From: an uncultured Eubacteriales bacterium | GTDB taxonomy: Bacteria; Bacillota; Clostridia; Lachnospirales; Lachnospiraceae | Assembly (NCBI GenBank): GCA_900314845.1 | Contig: OMWV01000004.1 | Location: 62,001-126,000, forward strand | DNA: 64,000 nt | Direction: 5' to 3' | Shown here: positions 26,564 to 36,342 of the stretch, one piece after another | How positions within the stretch are numbered: the stretch's first letter is position 1 | Layout: the number at the start of each line of letters is the position of its first letter | Program-made: the position numbers and the translations under genes | Notes under the pieces: generated by a model | Told to the model about the DNA's origin: nothing | What the model saw: only the letters and a program-made list of their open reading frames with translations | The model's database searches: none

Positions 26564-27193
26564 TCAGGGCTTTATGACAAGATCTGCAGTCATGAGTTTC
26601 TCCACGATATCATACATATTTGTAACAGTTCCCACCTGGAGCTTCTCTGTGAGGCCATAGTGGTTCAGGCAGGTGCCGCATGTCATGATCTCCACGCCCT
26701 GCTCCTGCATATTCTTCAGATCTTCTATGACAGCTTCATTTTCGCAGGTCAGCTTCGCGCCCCCGTTGTAGAAAAGTATGGTCGAGGGAAGAGTATCCTG
26801 CTGGGAGAGAGCATAGATAAAGCTCTTTATCAGGACAGCGCCCAGCTTGTCATCCCCTCTGCCCATGGTATCGGAGGATATGGCGACCACCTTATTCTTC
26901 CCGGCGGGGCCCACATAACCCTGGGGAGTGTAGAGGGACTCATCGATATCATCGAGTTCACCCTGGTCCGGAGCTTTATCTACTGTGATGAACACCCGGT
27001 ACTCTCCGTCAGATATCTTTTCGCTTTTCACGGGAAAATGCTTCTGCTGAGCCATCCTTGTCAGGTTCTGAACGGCGATCTCGTTGTCGACGAGTGTCTC
27101 CACGACATCACCCTCTGTGAGCTCCATGATCGCCTTCTTTGTCTTTACGACGGGAACAGGGCAGACATCGCCCATTGCATCTATTATTTTCAT
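26564..27193 (-). CDS. yedF: YedF: sulfurtransferase-like selenium metabolism protein
   Basis: 209-residue two-part protein. Residues 1-75 form a TusA/SirA-like domain with the conserved Cys-Pro (GDVCPVPVVKTKKAI); the rest is a DsrE-like domain with NKVVAISSDTMGRGDDKLG, TILFYNGGAKL and EIMTCGTCLNHYG. That combination is the YedF family (TIGR03527) associated with selenium handling. ATG 27193 has AAAGGAG upstream; the open frame extends further but without a ribosome binding site. It heads a three-gene operon with the class V aminotransferase and DUF3343. A TATAAT (27233-27228, reverse strand) lies ahead of it without a good -35 box. No selD, selA or selenoprotein gene is seen in the window. 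Confidence 0.9.
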   Translation of the reverse strand: MKIIDAMGDVCPVPVVKTKKAIMELTEGDVVETLVDNEIAVQNLTRMAQQKHFPVKSEKISDGEYRVFITVDKAPDQGELDDIDESLYTPQGYVGPAGKNKVVAISSDTMGRGDDKLGAVLIKSFIYALSQQDTLPSTILFYNGGAKLTCENEAVIEDLKNMQEQGVEIMTCGTCLNHYGLTEKLQVGTVTNMYDIVEKLMTADLVIKP

Positions 27194-27260
27194 GGTATTT
27201 CTCCTTTCTGAATACACATTATTACCTATTATAACGTATCGGGAAATGCGAAAAAAGGGA

Positions 27261-27289
27261 TTGACAAATATGAACCGCCTTGCTAAGAT
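27261..27289 (+). promoter_or_regulatory. Promoter of the str operon
   Basis: TTGACA (27261-27266), 17-bp spacer, TAAGAT (27284-27289). A GATAAT at 27287-27292 overlaps it at a less suitable 20-bp spacing. Confidence 0.65.
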
Positions 27290-27349
27290 AATAGGGTATG
27301 TCCAGAACAGGGCATACAAGAGGAATTTTAATCACAGGAGGTGAAAATA

Positions 27350-27763
27350 ATGCCCACATTTAACCAGTTAGTAAGAAAGGGCAGGCAGTCACTTGAGAAG
27401 AAGTCAACAGCACCTGCACTGCAGAGAAGCTTCAACTCCCTTCACAAGAAGGCTATCAATCTTTCTTCTCCCCAGAAGAGAGGCGTATGCACAGCTGTTA
27501 AGACTGCAACCCCGAAGAAACCTAACTCAGCTCTTAGAAAGATCGCCAGAGTTCGTCTTTCCAATGGTATCGAGGTAACAAGCTACATCCCCGGCGAAGG
27601 CCACAACCTTCAGGAGCACAGCGTTGTTCTGATCAGGGGCGGTCGTGTAAAGGATCTTCCCGGTACAAGATACCACATCATCAGAGGTACTCTTGATACC
27701 GCCGGTGTTGCTAACAGAAAGCAGGCCCGTTCTAAGTATGGCGCAAAGAGGCCGAAGAAGTAA
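27350..27763 (+). CDS. rpsL: Ribosomal protein uS12
   Basis: 137-residue S12 of the decoding centre. Seen: [12 protein letters not shown] at the start, the [11 protein letters not shown] loop and [12 protein letters not shown] loop; both lysines that change in streptomycin-resistant mutants are wild type. ATG 27350 has AGGAGGTG seven bases ahead. It opens the str operon rpsL-rpsG-fusA, 134 bases ahead of rpsG. Confidence 0.97.
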   Translation: MPTFNQLVRKGRQSLEKKSTAPALQRSFNSLHKKAINLSSPQKRGVCTAVKTATPKKPNSALRKIARVRLSNGIEVTSYIPGEGHNLQEHSVVLIRGGRVKDLPGTRYHIIRGTLDTAGVANRKQARSKYGAKRPKK

Positions 27764-27858
27764 TCGGGTTTCGTTTTCTGCTATTTGCGAACGAATGTAG
27801 CATTATTTTCCATTTGCTATAAATTTCGAGCGCGAACACATAGCTGCAGACTACGTGA

Positions 27859-28368
<510 letters not shown>

Positions 28369-28422
28369 TGTACATGGGTTTGCACTTACATCGGTACATC
28401 ATAGTAAGAAGGAGGAATATCC

Positions 28423-30540
28423 TTGGCTGGTAGAGAATACCCGTTGGAGAGAACCAGGAATATAGGGATCATGGCCCACATCGACGCGGGCAAGACAACG
28501 CTCACAGAGCGTATCCTTTATTATACTGGTGTCAATTATAAAATAGGTGAAACATACGAGGGTACCGCTACTATGGACTGGATGGAACAGGAGCAGGAAA
28601 GAGGTATCACGATCACCTCTGCAGCAACTACCTGCCACTGGACTCTCCAGGAGAACTGTAAGCCGAAGCCGGGCGCTCTTGAGCACCGTATCAATATCAT
28701 TGATACACCGGGACATGTCGACTTTACAGTTGAGGTTGAGCGTTCTCTCCGAGTACTTGACGGCGCGATCGGCGTCTTTGATGCCAAGGGCGGTGTTGAG
28801 CCTCAGTCAGAGAATGTTTGGCGTCAGGCGGATACATACAATGTACCCCGTATGGCATTTGTAAACAAGATGGATATCATGGGTGCCAATTTCCCCAACA
28901 CGGTTAAGGAGATCGGCACAAAGCTCGGCAAGAACGCCATTGTTATCCAGCTGCCCATCGGCAAGGAAGATTATTTCAAGGGAGTCGTAGATCTGTTCGA
29001 GATGAAGGCATACATTTACAATGATGCCAAGGGCGAGGACATTTCTATCGTAGATATCCCTGATGATATGAAGGAAGAGGCAGAGGCTGCACACAGCGAG
29101 CTCATCGAGAAGATCTGTGAGTTTGATGATGACCTCATGATGGAGTACCTTGACGGCAACGAACCTTCCATTGATGATCTCAAGAGAGTTCTCCGTCAGG
29201 CTACCATTACGAACAAGGGCGTACCTGTTCTCTGCGGAAGCGCGCATCAGAACAAGGGTATCCAGAAGCTCCTTGACGCGGTCATCGAGTTCATGCCTGC
29301 TCCTACAGATGTTGCCGATGTCGAGGGTACAGATCTTGAGGGCAATGAGATCGTAAGACATTCATCCGATGAAGAGCCTTTCTCAGCGCTCGCGTTCAAG
29401 ATCATGACGGATCCTTTCGTAGGCCGTCTCGCATTCATCCGTGTATATTCCGGTACACTCAACTCCGGTTCCTATACACTGAATGCGACAAAGGGCAAGA
29501 AGGAACGTGTAGGCCGTATCCTTCAGATGCATGCAAACAAAAGATCAGAGCTGGACAAGGTATACTCCGGTGATATCGCCGCAGTAGTAGGCTTTAAGTT
29601 TACGTCCACAGGTGATACCATCTGCGATGAGCAGCATCCGGTTATCCTTGAGTCCATGGAATTCCCTGAGCCTGTTATCGAGCTCGCTATCGAGCCCAAG
29701 ACAAAGGCCAGCCAGGGTAAGATGGGCGAGGCACTTGCCAAGCTCGCTGAGGAGGATCCGACATTCAGAGCCCATACAAACGAGGAGACAGGTCAGACGA
29801 TCATCGCCGGTATGGGAGAGCTTCATCTTGAGATCATTGTAGACAGACTTCTGCGTGAGTTCAAGGTTGAGGCCAATGTAGGCGCACCTCAGGTTTCCTA
29901 TAAAGAGACCATCACAAAGCCCGTCGATGTCGACAGCAAGTATGTAAAGCAGTCCGGCGGACGTGGTCAGTATGGTCATTGTAAGGTACGCTTTGAGCCT
30001 ATGGACGCGAACGGTGAAGAACTCTTCAAGTTCGATTCAGAGGTTGTCGGCGGCGCTATTCCCAAGGAATACATTCCCGCTGTCGGCGAAGGTATCGAGG
30101 ATGCAGCAAAGGCCGGCATTCTCGGCGGATATCCTGTTATCGGTATCCATGCTACAGTATATGATGGTTCCTACCATGAAGTCGATTCCAGTGAGATGGC
30201 TTTCCACATCGCCGGATCCATGGCATTCAAGGATGCTATGCAGAAGGGATCACCTGTACTGCTCGAGCCCATCATGAAGGTTGAGGTTACGATGCCTGAA
30301 GAGTACATGGGCGATATCATCGGCGACCTGAATTCCAGGCGCGGACGCATCGAGGGCATGGAAGACATCGGAGGCGGAAAGATGGTCAAGGCTTATGTAC
30401 CTCTTTCCCAGATGTTCGGATATTCTACAGACCTCAGATCAAGGACACAGGGACGAGGAAATTTCTCCATGTTCTTTGAGAAATATGAGCCTGTACCGAA
30501 GAATATCGCTGAGAAGGTCCTCAACAACAAGGAAGGCTGA
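28423..30540 (+). CDS. fusA: Elongation factor G
   Basis: 705-residue translocase GTPase. Seen: G1 AHIDAGKTT (about residues 18-26), G2/G3 with [12 protein letters not shown] and [10 protein letters not shown]4 NKMDIMGA, and domain [13 protein letters not shown]. The start is TTG 28423 ([17 protein letters not shown]), with GGAGG at 28411-28415; no ATG or GTG fits the conserved N-terminus. Length is typical of the canonical EF-G. It is followed by a 179-base spacer carrying a separate promoter for tuf; no terminator was seen between, so read-through is possible. Confidence 0.97.
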   Translation: MAGREYPLERTRNIGIMAHIDAGKTTLTERILYYTGVNYKIGETYEGTATMDWMEQEQERGITITSAATTCHWTLQENCKPKPGALEHRINIIDTPGHVDFTVEVERSLRVLDGAIGVFDAKGGVEPQSENVWRQADTYNVPRMAFVNKMDIMGANFPNTVKEIGTKLGKNAIVIQLPIGKEDYFKGVVDLFEMKAYIYNDAKGEDISIVDIPDDMKEEAEAAHSELIEKICEFDDDLMMEYLDGNEPSIDDLKRVLRQATITNKGVPVLCGSAHQNKGIQKLLDAVIEFMPAPTDVADVEGTDLEGNEIVRHSSDEEPFSALAFKIMTDPFVGRLAFIRVYSGTLNSGSYTLNATKGKKERVGRILQMHANKRSELDKVYSGDIAAVVGFKFTSTGDTICDEQHPVILESMEFPEPVIELAIEPKTKASQGKMGEALAKLAEEDPTFRAHTNEETGQTIIAGMGELHLEIIVDRLLREFKVEANVGAPQVSYKETITKPVDVDSKYVKQSGGRGQYGHCKVRFEPMDANGEELFKFDSEVVGGAIPKEYIPAVGEGIEDAAKAGILGGYPVIGIHATVYDGSYHEVDSSEMAFHIAGSMAFKDAMQKGSPVLLEPIMKVEVTMPEEYMGDIIGDLNSRRGRIEGMEDIGGGKMVKAYVPLSQMFGYSTDLRSRTQGRGNFSMFFEKYEPVPKNIAEKVLNNKEG

Positions 30541-30574
30541 TACCTTACTAACTGAATAATTTTAGCAAATAGTC

Positions 30575-30603
30575 TTGAAACTGCGGGACAAATGCAATAT
30601 AAT
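30575..30603 (+). promoter_or_regulatory. Promoter of tuf
   Basis: TTGAAA (30575-30580), 17-bp spacer, TATAAT (30598-30603). The leader contains CTGCG-TCT-CGCAG (30621-30633) and TGCC-AGT-GGCA (30640-30650) hairpins, then CCGAGGA. Confidence 0.8.
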
Positions 30604-30719
30604 CGAAATAGCCGAGTTTACTGCGTCTCGCAGCAGGAGTGCCAGTGGCATTTCCGAGGATTATCATAATAAGCCGGATATAACTAAAGAGACCGGCACA
30701 TTTAAAGGAGGATATTTAA

Positions 30720-31913
30720 ATGGCAAAAGAGCACTTTGACCGATCCAAACCGCATTGCAACATTGGTACTATCGGCCACGTAGATCATGGTAAGACAACT
30801 CTTACAGCTGCTATCACTGCTGTACTTTCCAAGAGAGTACCCGGCAATGAGTTTAAGGCATTTGATAATATCGATAAGGCACCCGAGGAAAGAGCTCGTG
30901 GTATAACGATCTCAACTGCTCATGTTGAGTATTCAACAGAGGCAAGACATTATGCACATGTTGACTGCCCGGGACATGCTGATTATGTAAAGAACATGAT
31001 CACAGGTGCAGCTCAGATGGACGGTGCTATCCTCGTTGTTGCTGCTACTGATGGTGTAATGGCTCAGACAAGAGAGCATATCCTTCTCTCCCGTCAGGTA
31101 GGTGTTCCTTACATCGTTGTATTCATGAACAAGTGCGATATGGTTGATGATGATGAGCTTCTTGAGCTCGTTGAGATGGAGATCAGAGAGCTCCTTGACG
31201 AGTATGATTTCCCCGGTGATGATACTCCTATCATCAGAGGTTCTGCTCTTAAGGCTCTTGAGGATCCTGACGGCCCTTGGGGCGACAAGATCATGGAGCT
31301 CATGGATGCTGTAGATTCTTACATCCCTACACCTGTTCGTGATAAGGATAAGCCTTTCCTTATGCCCGTTGAGGACGTATTCACTATCACAGGCCGTGGT
31401 ACTGTTGCTACAGGCCGTGTTGAGAGAGGTACTCTCAAGCTCTCCGATGAGGTAGAGATCGTAGGCGTTAAGGATGAGAAGAGAAAGGTTGTTGTAACCG
31501 GTATCGAGATGTTCCGTAAGACCCTCGACGAGGCTTATGCTGGTGATAACATCGGCTGCCTTCTTCGTGGTGTTCAGAGAGATGAGATCGAGAGAGGTCA
31601 GGTTATCGCTAAGCCCGGCAGTGTAAACCCTCACAAGAAGTTTACAGCTCAGGTTTACGTTCTTACTAAGGACGAGGGTGGCCGTCATACACCTTTCTTC
31701 AATGATTATCGTCCTCAGTTCTATTTCAGAACAACTGATATCACAGGTGTTATCACTCTTCCCGAGGGAACAGAGATGTGCATGCCCGGCGATAACGTTG
31801 AGATGACGATCGAGCTCATCCATCCTATCGCTATGGAGCAGGGACTTACATTCGCTATCCGCGAGGGTGGTCATACTGTAGGTTCAGGCCGTGTTGCTAC
31901 TATCATCGAGTAA
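30720..31913 (+). CDS. tuf: Elongation factor Tu
   Basis: 397-residue EF-Tu, which delivers aminoacyl-tRNA to the ribosome. Seen: G1 GHVDHGKTT (about residues 19-27), [23 protein letters not shown] and the C-terminal barrel ending SGRVATIIE. The codon use is strongly biased (GCT, GTT, CTT, TAT to TAC balance differing from neighbours), as expected of a very highly expressed gene. AAGGAGG lies eight bases before ATG 30720. It has its own promoter and a strong terminator. Confidence 0.98.
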   Translation: MAKEHFDRSKPHCNIGTIGHVDHGKTTLTAAITAVLSKRVPGNEFKAFDNIDKAPEERARGITISTAHVEYSTEARHYAHVDCPGHADYVKNMITGAAQMDGAILVVAATDGVMAQTREHILLSRQVGVPYIVVFMNKCDMVDDDELLELVEMEIRELLDEYDFPGDDTPIIRGSALKALEDPDGPWGDKIMELMDAVDSYIPTPVRDKDKPFLMPVEDVFTITGRGTVATGRVERGTLKLSDEVEIVGVKDEKRKVVVTGIEMFRKTLDEAYAGDNIGCLLRGVQRDEIERGQVIAKPGSVNPHKKFTAQVYVLTKDEGGRHTPFFNDYRPQFYFRTTDITGVITLPEGTEMCMPGDNVEMTIELIHPIAMEQGLTFAIREGGHTVGSGRVATIIE

Positions 31914-31936
31914 TACGAGATAAAGAGAATTCAGTA

Positions 31937-31972
31937 GGCCGCCGCATTTTGAATGCGGCGGCCTTTTCTTTC
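31937..31972 (+). terminator. Terminator of tuf
   Basis: GGCCGCCGCATT (31937-31948) pairs perfectly with AATGCGGCGGCC (31952-31963), followed by TTTTCTTT. Confidence 0.92.
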
Positions 31973-31993
31973 CCATAAGGAGAATTGACAGAG

Positions 31994-32686
31994 ATGAAGT
32001 TAGGGGACAAGCCAGGTATCATGCTGAAGTCTCCGGTCAGCGATTATGTTGTATTCGACCTGGAGACGACGGGACTCTCGCCAGCCAGCGATCAGATCAT
32101 AGAGCTGTCTGCCGTGAAGGTCAAGGGGGGCCGTGTGACAGAGGAGTTTTCCGCTCTGGTGAACCCTGGGATCGCCATTCCCTACAGGGCCAGCATGATC
32201 AACAATATCACAGACCAGATGGTGGAAGATGAGCCGGACATAAGCCGGGTGCTGCCCCTTTTTCTTGATTTTATCGGGGACAGTGTTCTTGTCGGCCATA
32301 ACATAAAAGGATTTGACCTGAAGCTGCTCTACAGGGATTGTCAGAAATTATTTAAAGCACTGCCGGAGAATGATTATATCGATACGCTGATCCTGTCAAG
32401 GGTCTGCTATCCCGCTGCAAGGTACAGGAGCCTGAAATTTTTCGCTGAGTATTTTCAGATTCCTTATATTGGCGCGCACAGGGCCTTGAATGACTGCCGG
32501 GTCAATCAGATCGTATACGAGAAGTTTGCCGGGATGGTCAGAAGCGGTCAGACCGGTCAGTCCATAGAAGGAGAGAAGATATGCCCCCGCTGCGGCAGAG
32601 CTCTTGTCAGGAGGAAGGGGAGATTTGGCAGCTTTTGGGGCTGCACGGGCTTTCCGGAATGCCGCTATACGGAGAATATCAGATAA
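31994..32686 (+). CDS. DnaQ-like 3'-5' exonuclease with C-terminal topoisomerase-type zinc ribbon
   Basis: 230-residue DEDD-family exonuclease related to the DNA polymerase III epsilon subunit. Seen: motif I VVFDLETTGLSPASDQIIEL, motif II in DSVLVGHNIKGFDLKLL, motif III HRALNDCRVNQIVYEKF, then a four-cysteine zinc ribbon (CPRCGRALVRRKGRFGSFWG, CTGFPECRYTENI) of the kind at the end of topoisomerase I. The ribbon suggests binding to single-stranded nucleic acid. ATG 31994 has AAGGAG 11 bases ahead; a TTG at 31985 would sit almost on it. It follows tuf after the terminator and is 26 bases before the next gene. Confidence 0.85.
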   Translation: MKLGDKPGIMLKSPVSDYVVFDLETTGLSPASDQIIELSAVKVKGGRVTEEFSALVNPGIAIPYRASMINNITDQMVEDEPDISRVLPLFLDFIGDSVLVGHNIKGFDLKLLYRDCQKLFKALPENDYIDTLILSRVCYPAARYRSLKFFAEYFQIPYIGAHRALNDCRVNQIVYEKFAGMVRSGQTGQSIEGEKICPRCGRALVRRKGRFGSFWGCTGFPECRYTENIR

Positions 32687-32712
32687 AGATCATATGACAG
32701 GAGGAGCTGCAA

Positions 32713-33207
32713 GTGGAACCGCTTTACAAAACGCAGACCAGGATAACAAAAGAAGAGTATATCAATTACAGTCTGACTGTGCTCAGGCATTTTCTCCCCT
32801 ACAGGGGGAATCAGATCTTATTTGAGGCAGCCCTTGCCGTGCTGGCAGTATATTCCCTCTATAAGGGAATCCAGTCTGTCTTCTTTGCGGCAGCTGCCGT
32901 TATTGTCCTTTTCCCTCTAGTCCACAGGCATATCACAAAAAGGCAGATCAGGGCGAATTTTTATAAGAATCCCAAGCTGATAGACCGGGTGACCCAGCTT
33001 GAGTTCTATCAAGACCGGGTTAAATCAACAGATTCCGGAAGTGTCCTGGAGCTGGCTTATGATAAGATATATGCCATATATGAGACGAGCAGGAATTATT
33101 ATCTGATGCTGGGGCAGAATGAGGGCATCATAGTCGTCAAGGGAAACTGCGGGCAGGGCCTTCTTGATTTTCTGAATGATCTGAAAAAGAAATATGGAAA
33201 GAGATAA
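32713..33207 (+). CDS. YcxB-like membrane protein
   Basis: 164-residue protein with an N-terminal YINYSLTVLRHFLPYRG segment, two adjacent transmembrane helices (about residues 36-75) and a C-terminal YcxB-like domain (LEFYQDRVKSTDSGSVLELAYDKIYAIYE and following, in part). The YcxB domain is common and of unknown function. The start is GTG 32713, with AGGAGGAG upstream. Probably transcribed with the exonuclease; a bidirectional terminator lies directly after. Confidence 0.78.
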   Translation: MEPLYKTQTRITKEEYINYSLTVLRHFLPYRGNQILFEAALAVLAVYSLYKGIQSVFFAAAAVIVLFPLVHRHITKRQIRANFYKNPKLIDRVTQLEFYQDRVKSTDSGSVLELAYDKIYAIYETSRNYYLMLGQNEGIIVVKGNCGQGLLDFLNDLKKKYGKR

Positions 33208-33208
33208 A

Positions 33209-33241
33209 AAAGCCGGATGAGCTGTTCCCATCCGGCTTTGT
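33209..33241. terminator. Bidirectional terminator (YcxB gene / hydroxyacid dehydrogenase)
   Basis: AAAGCCGGATG (33209-33219) pairs with CATCCGGCTTT (33229-33239). It lies between convergent genes, with short T tracts on both strands. Confidence 0.8.
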
Positions 33242-33277
33242 ATATCCTGAAATGTGTCTGCAGGACTTCCTGTCAGA

Positions 33278-34228
33278 TTACTTAATGACGTGGTCGTTGA
33301 GGGTCATGTTCTTGCGGATTCCGTCGCAGCACTCGTGGAATCTTCTCTGTTCCTCCTCTGTGAGGGGAAGCTCAATAACACGCTCTACGCCGTTCTTGCC
33401 GATCAGGCAGGGAACGCCGGCGAAGAGTCCCTTCTCGCCGTACTCGCCGTCGAGCTCAAAGCTGGCGGGGATGATCTTCTTCTCATCGTGCTCCATGATG
33501 CCGACGATGCGGGCTGCCGCACAGCAGATACCATATTCTGTACATTCCTTGCCGACATATGTAACCCAGCCGCCTTTTATAGCTCTTGTCTGCATCTCGT
33601 CTCTGTCAAAGACAAAACGGTCGTCTATCTTGGCAAATTCGTCGAGAGACATGCCGCCGAAGCTGACAACGGACCAGGGCACCATCTGCTTGTCGCCGTG
33701 TTCTCCCATCATATAGGCAGTGATGGACTTGTGATCGATACCGGTCTGCATGCTGAGAGCGGAAACAAGTCTTGATGTGTCAAGACCTGTGCCTGTGCCG
33801 AATACATGTCCCTTGGGAAGGCCTGAGAGCTTTGCAATCTGGCGGGTAATGATATCGCAGGGATTTGTTATATTTATGATATAGCCGTGGAAACCGGATG
33901 CCATGATCTTGGGAACGATCTCATTCACCTGCTCTATGGTAAAGTTGAGCTCGGTCAGGCGGTCATGAGTCTCGAGAAGCTCGATCTTGCCTACGGAATC
34001 AATGATGATATCCACGTCGCCCAGTTCTGAGAAATCTGCCACATTGACATTGACATGATAATTGCAGAACATAGCCGCGTCTCTGAGGTCCTGACATTCA
34101 CTTTCTGCCTTCTGTCTGTTCTTATCGACAAGGAGCAGCTCATCTACGAGACTGTCCTTCATCAGGGTAAACCCAACGTGAGCTCCGACATGTCCTACGC
34201 CGACAATTGCAATTTTTCTAACATTCAT
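33278..34228 (-). CDS. L-lactate/L-2-hydroxyacid dehydrogenase (L-HicDH-like)
   Basis: 316-residue NAD-dependent dehydrogenase of the LDH/MDH superfamily. Seen: Rossmann GVGHVGAHVGFTL at residues 10-22, NITNPCDIIT, FGTGTGLDTSRL (arginine that binds the carboxylate) and catalytic histidine in MMGEHGDKQMVPWS. The substrate-loop region reads DSVGKIELLETHDRLTEL rather than the AGARQ of classical LDH, and together with GTGTGLDT it is closer to L-2-hydroxyisocaproate dehydrogenase, so branched 2-oxo acids are possible substrates as well as pyruvate. AGGAGG precedes ATG 34228. It is followed on the reverse strand by a shared terminator. Confidence is high for the family, low for the substrate. Confidence 0.88.
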   Translation of the reverse strand: MNVRKIAIVGVGHVGAHVGFTLMKDSLVDELLLVDKNRQKAESECQDLRDAAMFCNYHVNVNVADFSELGDVDIIIDSVGKIELLETHDRLTELNFTIEQVNEIVPKIMASGFHGYIINITNPCDIITRQIAKLSGLPKGHVFGTGTGLDTSRLVSALSMQTGIDHKSITAYMMGEHGDKQMVPWSVVSFGGMSLDEFAKIDDRFVFDRDEMQTRAIKGGWVTYVGKECTEYGICCAAARIVGIMEHDEKKIIPASFELDGEYGEKGLFAGVPCLIGKNGVERVIELPLTEEEQRRFHECCDGIRKNMTLNDHVIK

Positions 34229-34330
34229 CTTTCCTATTCCTCCTGATAATGCCGGTTTGGGTCCGTCTGCATCTCATATGCATGATGGCGATATCCGGCT
34301 GCATAAAAAGATTATTTCTAAAGAGCCTTT

Positions 34331-35443
34331 CTAAAAAAGCTCTGTATAGACTTTTATAAATCTGTCTCTGTCGAAAGGTACAAAACTGTTCGCAAGCAGC
34401 CTCTGCTGGTTGGCAATGACAGAATCCGTAAATTCCTCAATCTGTTCCCGGGTCATGCCATACTCATGGAGGGCTTTTTTGGGGCGGATCCTGCCCGTGA
34501 GTTTATCGAGCTGATCAAAAGCGTCCTTTTCCTCGCATCTCAGCAGATAGCTCAGATACCTTACAACTTTGGCCATCTCACCGTCTGTCCGGATCTCCAG
34601 ATAATTCTTCATGACACCGGTGAACATGGCATAATTCGATTCGCCGTGGGGCACATGATAGAGGGCCCCGAGCGGGTAGCTCATAGCGTGGACGGCTCCG
34701 TTGCCGGCGACAGAAAATGACATGCCGGCATAGGTGGAAGCCATGAGGAAATCTGTCATAAGATCTTTCCTTGCATCCGGACCGTCCTGGGCGATCTTCA
34801 GATAGCCTCTGACGATCATGCCCATAGCGCGGTAGGCGAACATACGGGTGATCTCTGTTGCCTTGGGCGAAAGAGCGGATTCCACGGAATGGACAAGGGC
34901 ATCCAGGGAACTTGTCGAAAAAGGATCATAAGGGAGATCCCGGACAAGTTCAGGGATGATAACGGCATCGTCAGCATAGAGCTGGTCGACGGCCAGACCC
35001 TTTTTTGTGCCAAGCTTGTTTAATGACAGAATAGATATATTCGTGACTTCGCTTCCTGTCCCGCAGGTCGTGGGTACAAGGACAAGCTTTTTATCTCGTA
35101 TGATGTCAATTTTCCCGTCGAAGAGGTCACTGGCGGGAGAGCAGGTCTGGAGGGCGAAAAGCTTTGCCAGATCCATAACAGTGCCGCCTCCGACTGCGAT
35201 GATCCTTTTGTGGCTGCCTTTTATATCCCGGCTCATGGCATCGACCATATCATCGTCCGGCTCACCTTTTCCGTAATCGCCCGGGCTGATCGCATCGCAC
35301 TCCAGCTTCAGATCTCTGAACTGATCCTCCAGAAAATGTCTGTTGCAAAAAAGCAGATCTCCTTTCCCTATCTGAAATTCGTCTGCAAATTCCCTGACAG
35401 TTTCAAATCTGTGGATCGTTGTTTTCAAGAAAAATTCTTTCAT
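34331..35443 (-). CDS. 4hbD: 4-hydroxybutyrate dehydrogenase (iron-containing alcohol dehydrogenase family)
   Basis: 370-residue group III metal-dependent dehydrogenase. It reads very like the Clostridium kluyveri enzyme that interconverts 4-hydroxybutyrate and succinate semialdehyde: IIAVGGGTVMDLAKLFALQ, LVLVPTTCGTGSEVTNISI, SSLDALVHSVESALSPKA, GAVHAMSYPLGALYHVPHGE (metal-binding histidines) and the end HEYGMTREQIEEF. ATG 35443 (MKEFFLKTTIHRF) fits the family N-terminus; the frame is open further upstream without support. It points to a succinate/4-hydroxybutyrate branch of fermentation, though the partner CoA-transferase and dehydratase are not in the window. The lactate/hydroxyacid dehydrogenase follows on the same strand. 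Confidence 0.88.
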   Translation of the reverse strand: MKEFFLKTTIHRFETVREFADEFQIGKGDLLFCNRHFLEDQFRDLKLECDAISPGDYGKGEPDDDMVDAMSRDIKGSHKRIIAVGGGTVMDLAKLFALQTCSPASDLFDGKIDIIRDKKLVLVPTTCGTGSEVTNISILSLNKLGTKKGLAVDQLYADDAVIIPELVRDLPYDPFSTSSLDALVHSVESALSPKATEITRMFAYRAMGMIVRGYLKIAQDGPDARKDLMTDFLMASTYAGMSFSVAGNGAVHAMSYPLGALYHVPHGESNYAMFTGVMKNYLEIRTDGEMAKVVRYLSYLLRCEEKDAFDQLDKLTGRIRPKKALHEYGMTREQIEEFTDSVIANQQRLLANSFVPFDRDRFIKVYTELF

Positions 35444-35748
35444 AATAGGAACATCCTTATAAACATATATATCGTCAGCAGCTGTGGTGCACATCTTCTG
35501 TCAACAAATGTGCATATACAATATAGTTTAATACTTTAGCGCGTTAGAATCAAGTCTTTCGCCGGGCAGAATTGAAAAACAGCAATTTATTTTATCAGCG
35601 CTTTGCATAATAAAACATGCAATAGATGCGGGAAAATAATTATAATTGCTGTATTTTGAATAAATATTATGCTAATATATAGGAGAAATATTGTAAAAAT
35701 GACAGTATTTTATTATTATTGTCAGCATTTTCCAGAAAGGAGGCAGGC
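35444..35748. other. AT-rich divergent spacer between 4hbD and the DUF308-like gene
   Basis: 305 bases without a credible gene. It holds the divergent control regions. A perfect inverted repeat TTGCAT (35603-35608) / ATGCAA (35617-35622) with an 8-bp spacer is a possible operator. TTGACA on the reverse strand (35504-35499) has no matching -10 box, and no clear forward promoter was resolved. Confidence 0.6.
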
Positions 35749-36342
35749 ATGAATGCATTCATCAGACGGAGACTCAGAGGGCTCAAGAACAGAATGCTGC
35801 TTTTTTGGAGACGATTCGGACCGCGCAGAAAAGTTTACTTCTCAAGAACCCTGTCCGCTGCTGCCAATATCGCTCTTGGCATCGGCTGCGTTGCCTTTGC
35901 AGACGGCATGTACCGGCTGCTTCCTTATCTGATGGGCATTATGATGATGCTCAGCGGTCTCACTTCCCTGGCTGTCGGTATCCTCAGGAGGGAGTACAGG
36001 TCTGAGCAGACCCAGCTTACGGCATCCGGGATCGTATCAATGATAGTAGGTCTGATTATCGCCCTGGGAAGAGGGAAATCTTATGGCCTTGTCGGCGTTT
36101 TCTGGGGAATCTCCGGTCTCAACCGGGCTGTGGGAGAGCTGAATCTTTCTATCAGCAGGATCGCGAACGGACGGACAGACTGGAAAAGGCTCATGCTTTT
36201 TGCCATCTGGGGCTCTGTCATATCCGTACTTCTGTTGACGGACCCTCTTGATGGGGTGTATGAACATATGGTATATATAGGACTGGAACTTATATTTATC
36301 GGCATAGATGAGATAGACGAGATGTATTTTGAAGAATCATGA
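35749..36342 (+). CDS. DUF308/HdeD-like membrane protein
   Basis: 197-residue membrane protein. After a very basic N-terminus (RRRLRGLKNRMLLFWRRFG, residues 5-23) come about six hydrophobic segments: LSAAANIALGIGCVAFADG, LPYLMGIMMMLSGLTSLAVG, ASGIVSMIVGLIIALG, LVGVFWGISGLNRAVG, and two near the C-terminus, where GIDEIDEMYFEES ends the protein. This resembles the DUF308/HdeD repeat family, whose role is unclear. AAAGGAGG precedes ATG 35749. The last four bases overlap the start of rarA (ATGA), so the two are translationally coupled. Confidence 0.75.
   Translation: MNAFIRRRLRGLKNRMLLFWRRFGPRRKVYFSRTLSAAANIALGIGCVAFADGMYRLLPYLMGIMMMLSGLTSLAVGILRREYRSEQTQLTASGIVSMIVGLIIALGRGKSYGLVGVFWGISGLNRAVGELNLSISRIANGRTDWKRLMLFAIWGSVISVLLLTDPLDGVYEHMVYIGLELIFIGIDEIDEMYFEES

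Noticed and set aside
27520-27680. Streptomycin resistance substitutions in rpsL
   Set aside because: The lysines of TPKKPNS and GRVKDLPG are unchanged.
30933-31874. A 313-codon open frame antisense to tuf
   Set aside because: It arises from the strong codon bias of tuf; the sequence has no family features.
35499-35504. TTGACA on the reverse strand as the 4hbD promoter
   Set aside because: No -10 box lies at 16-19 bases.
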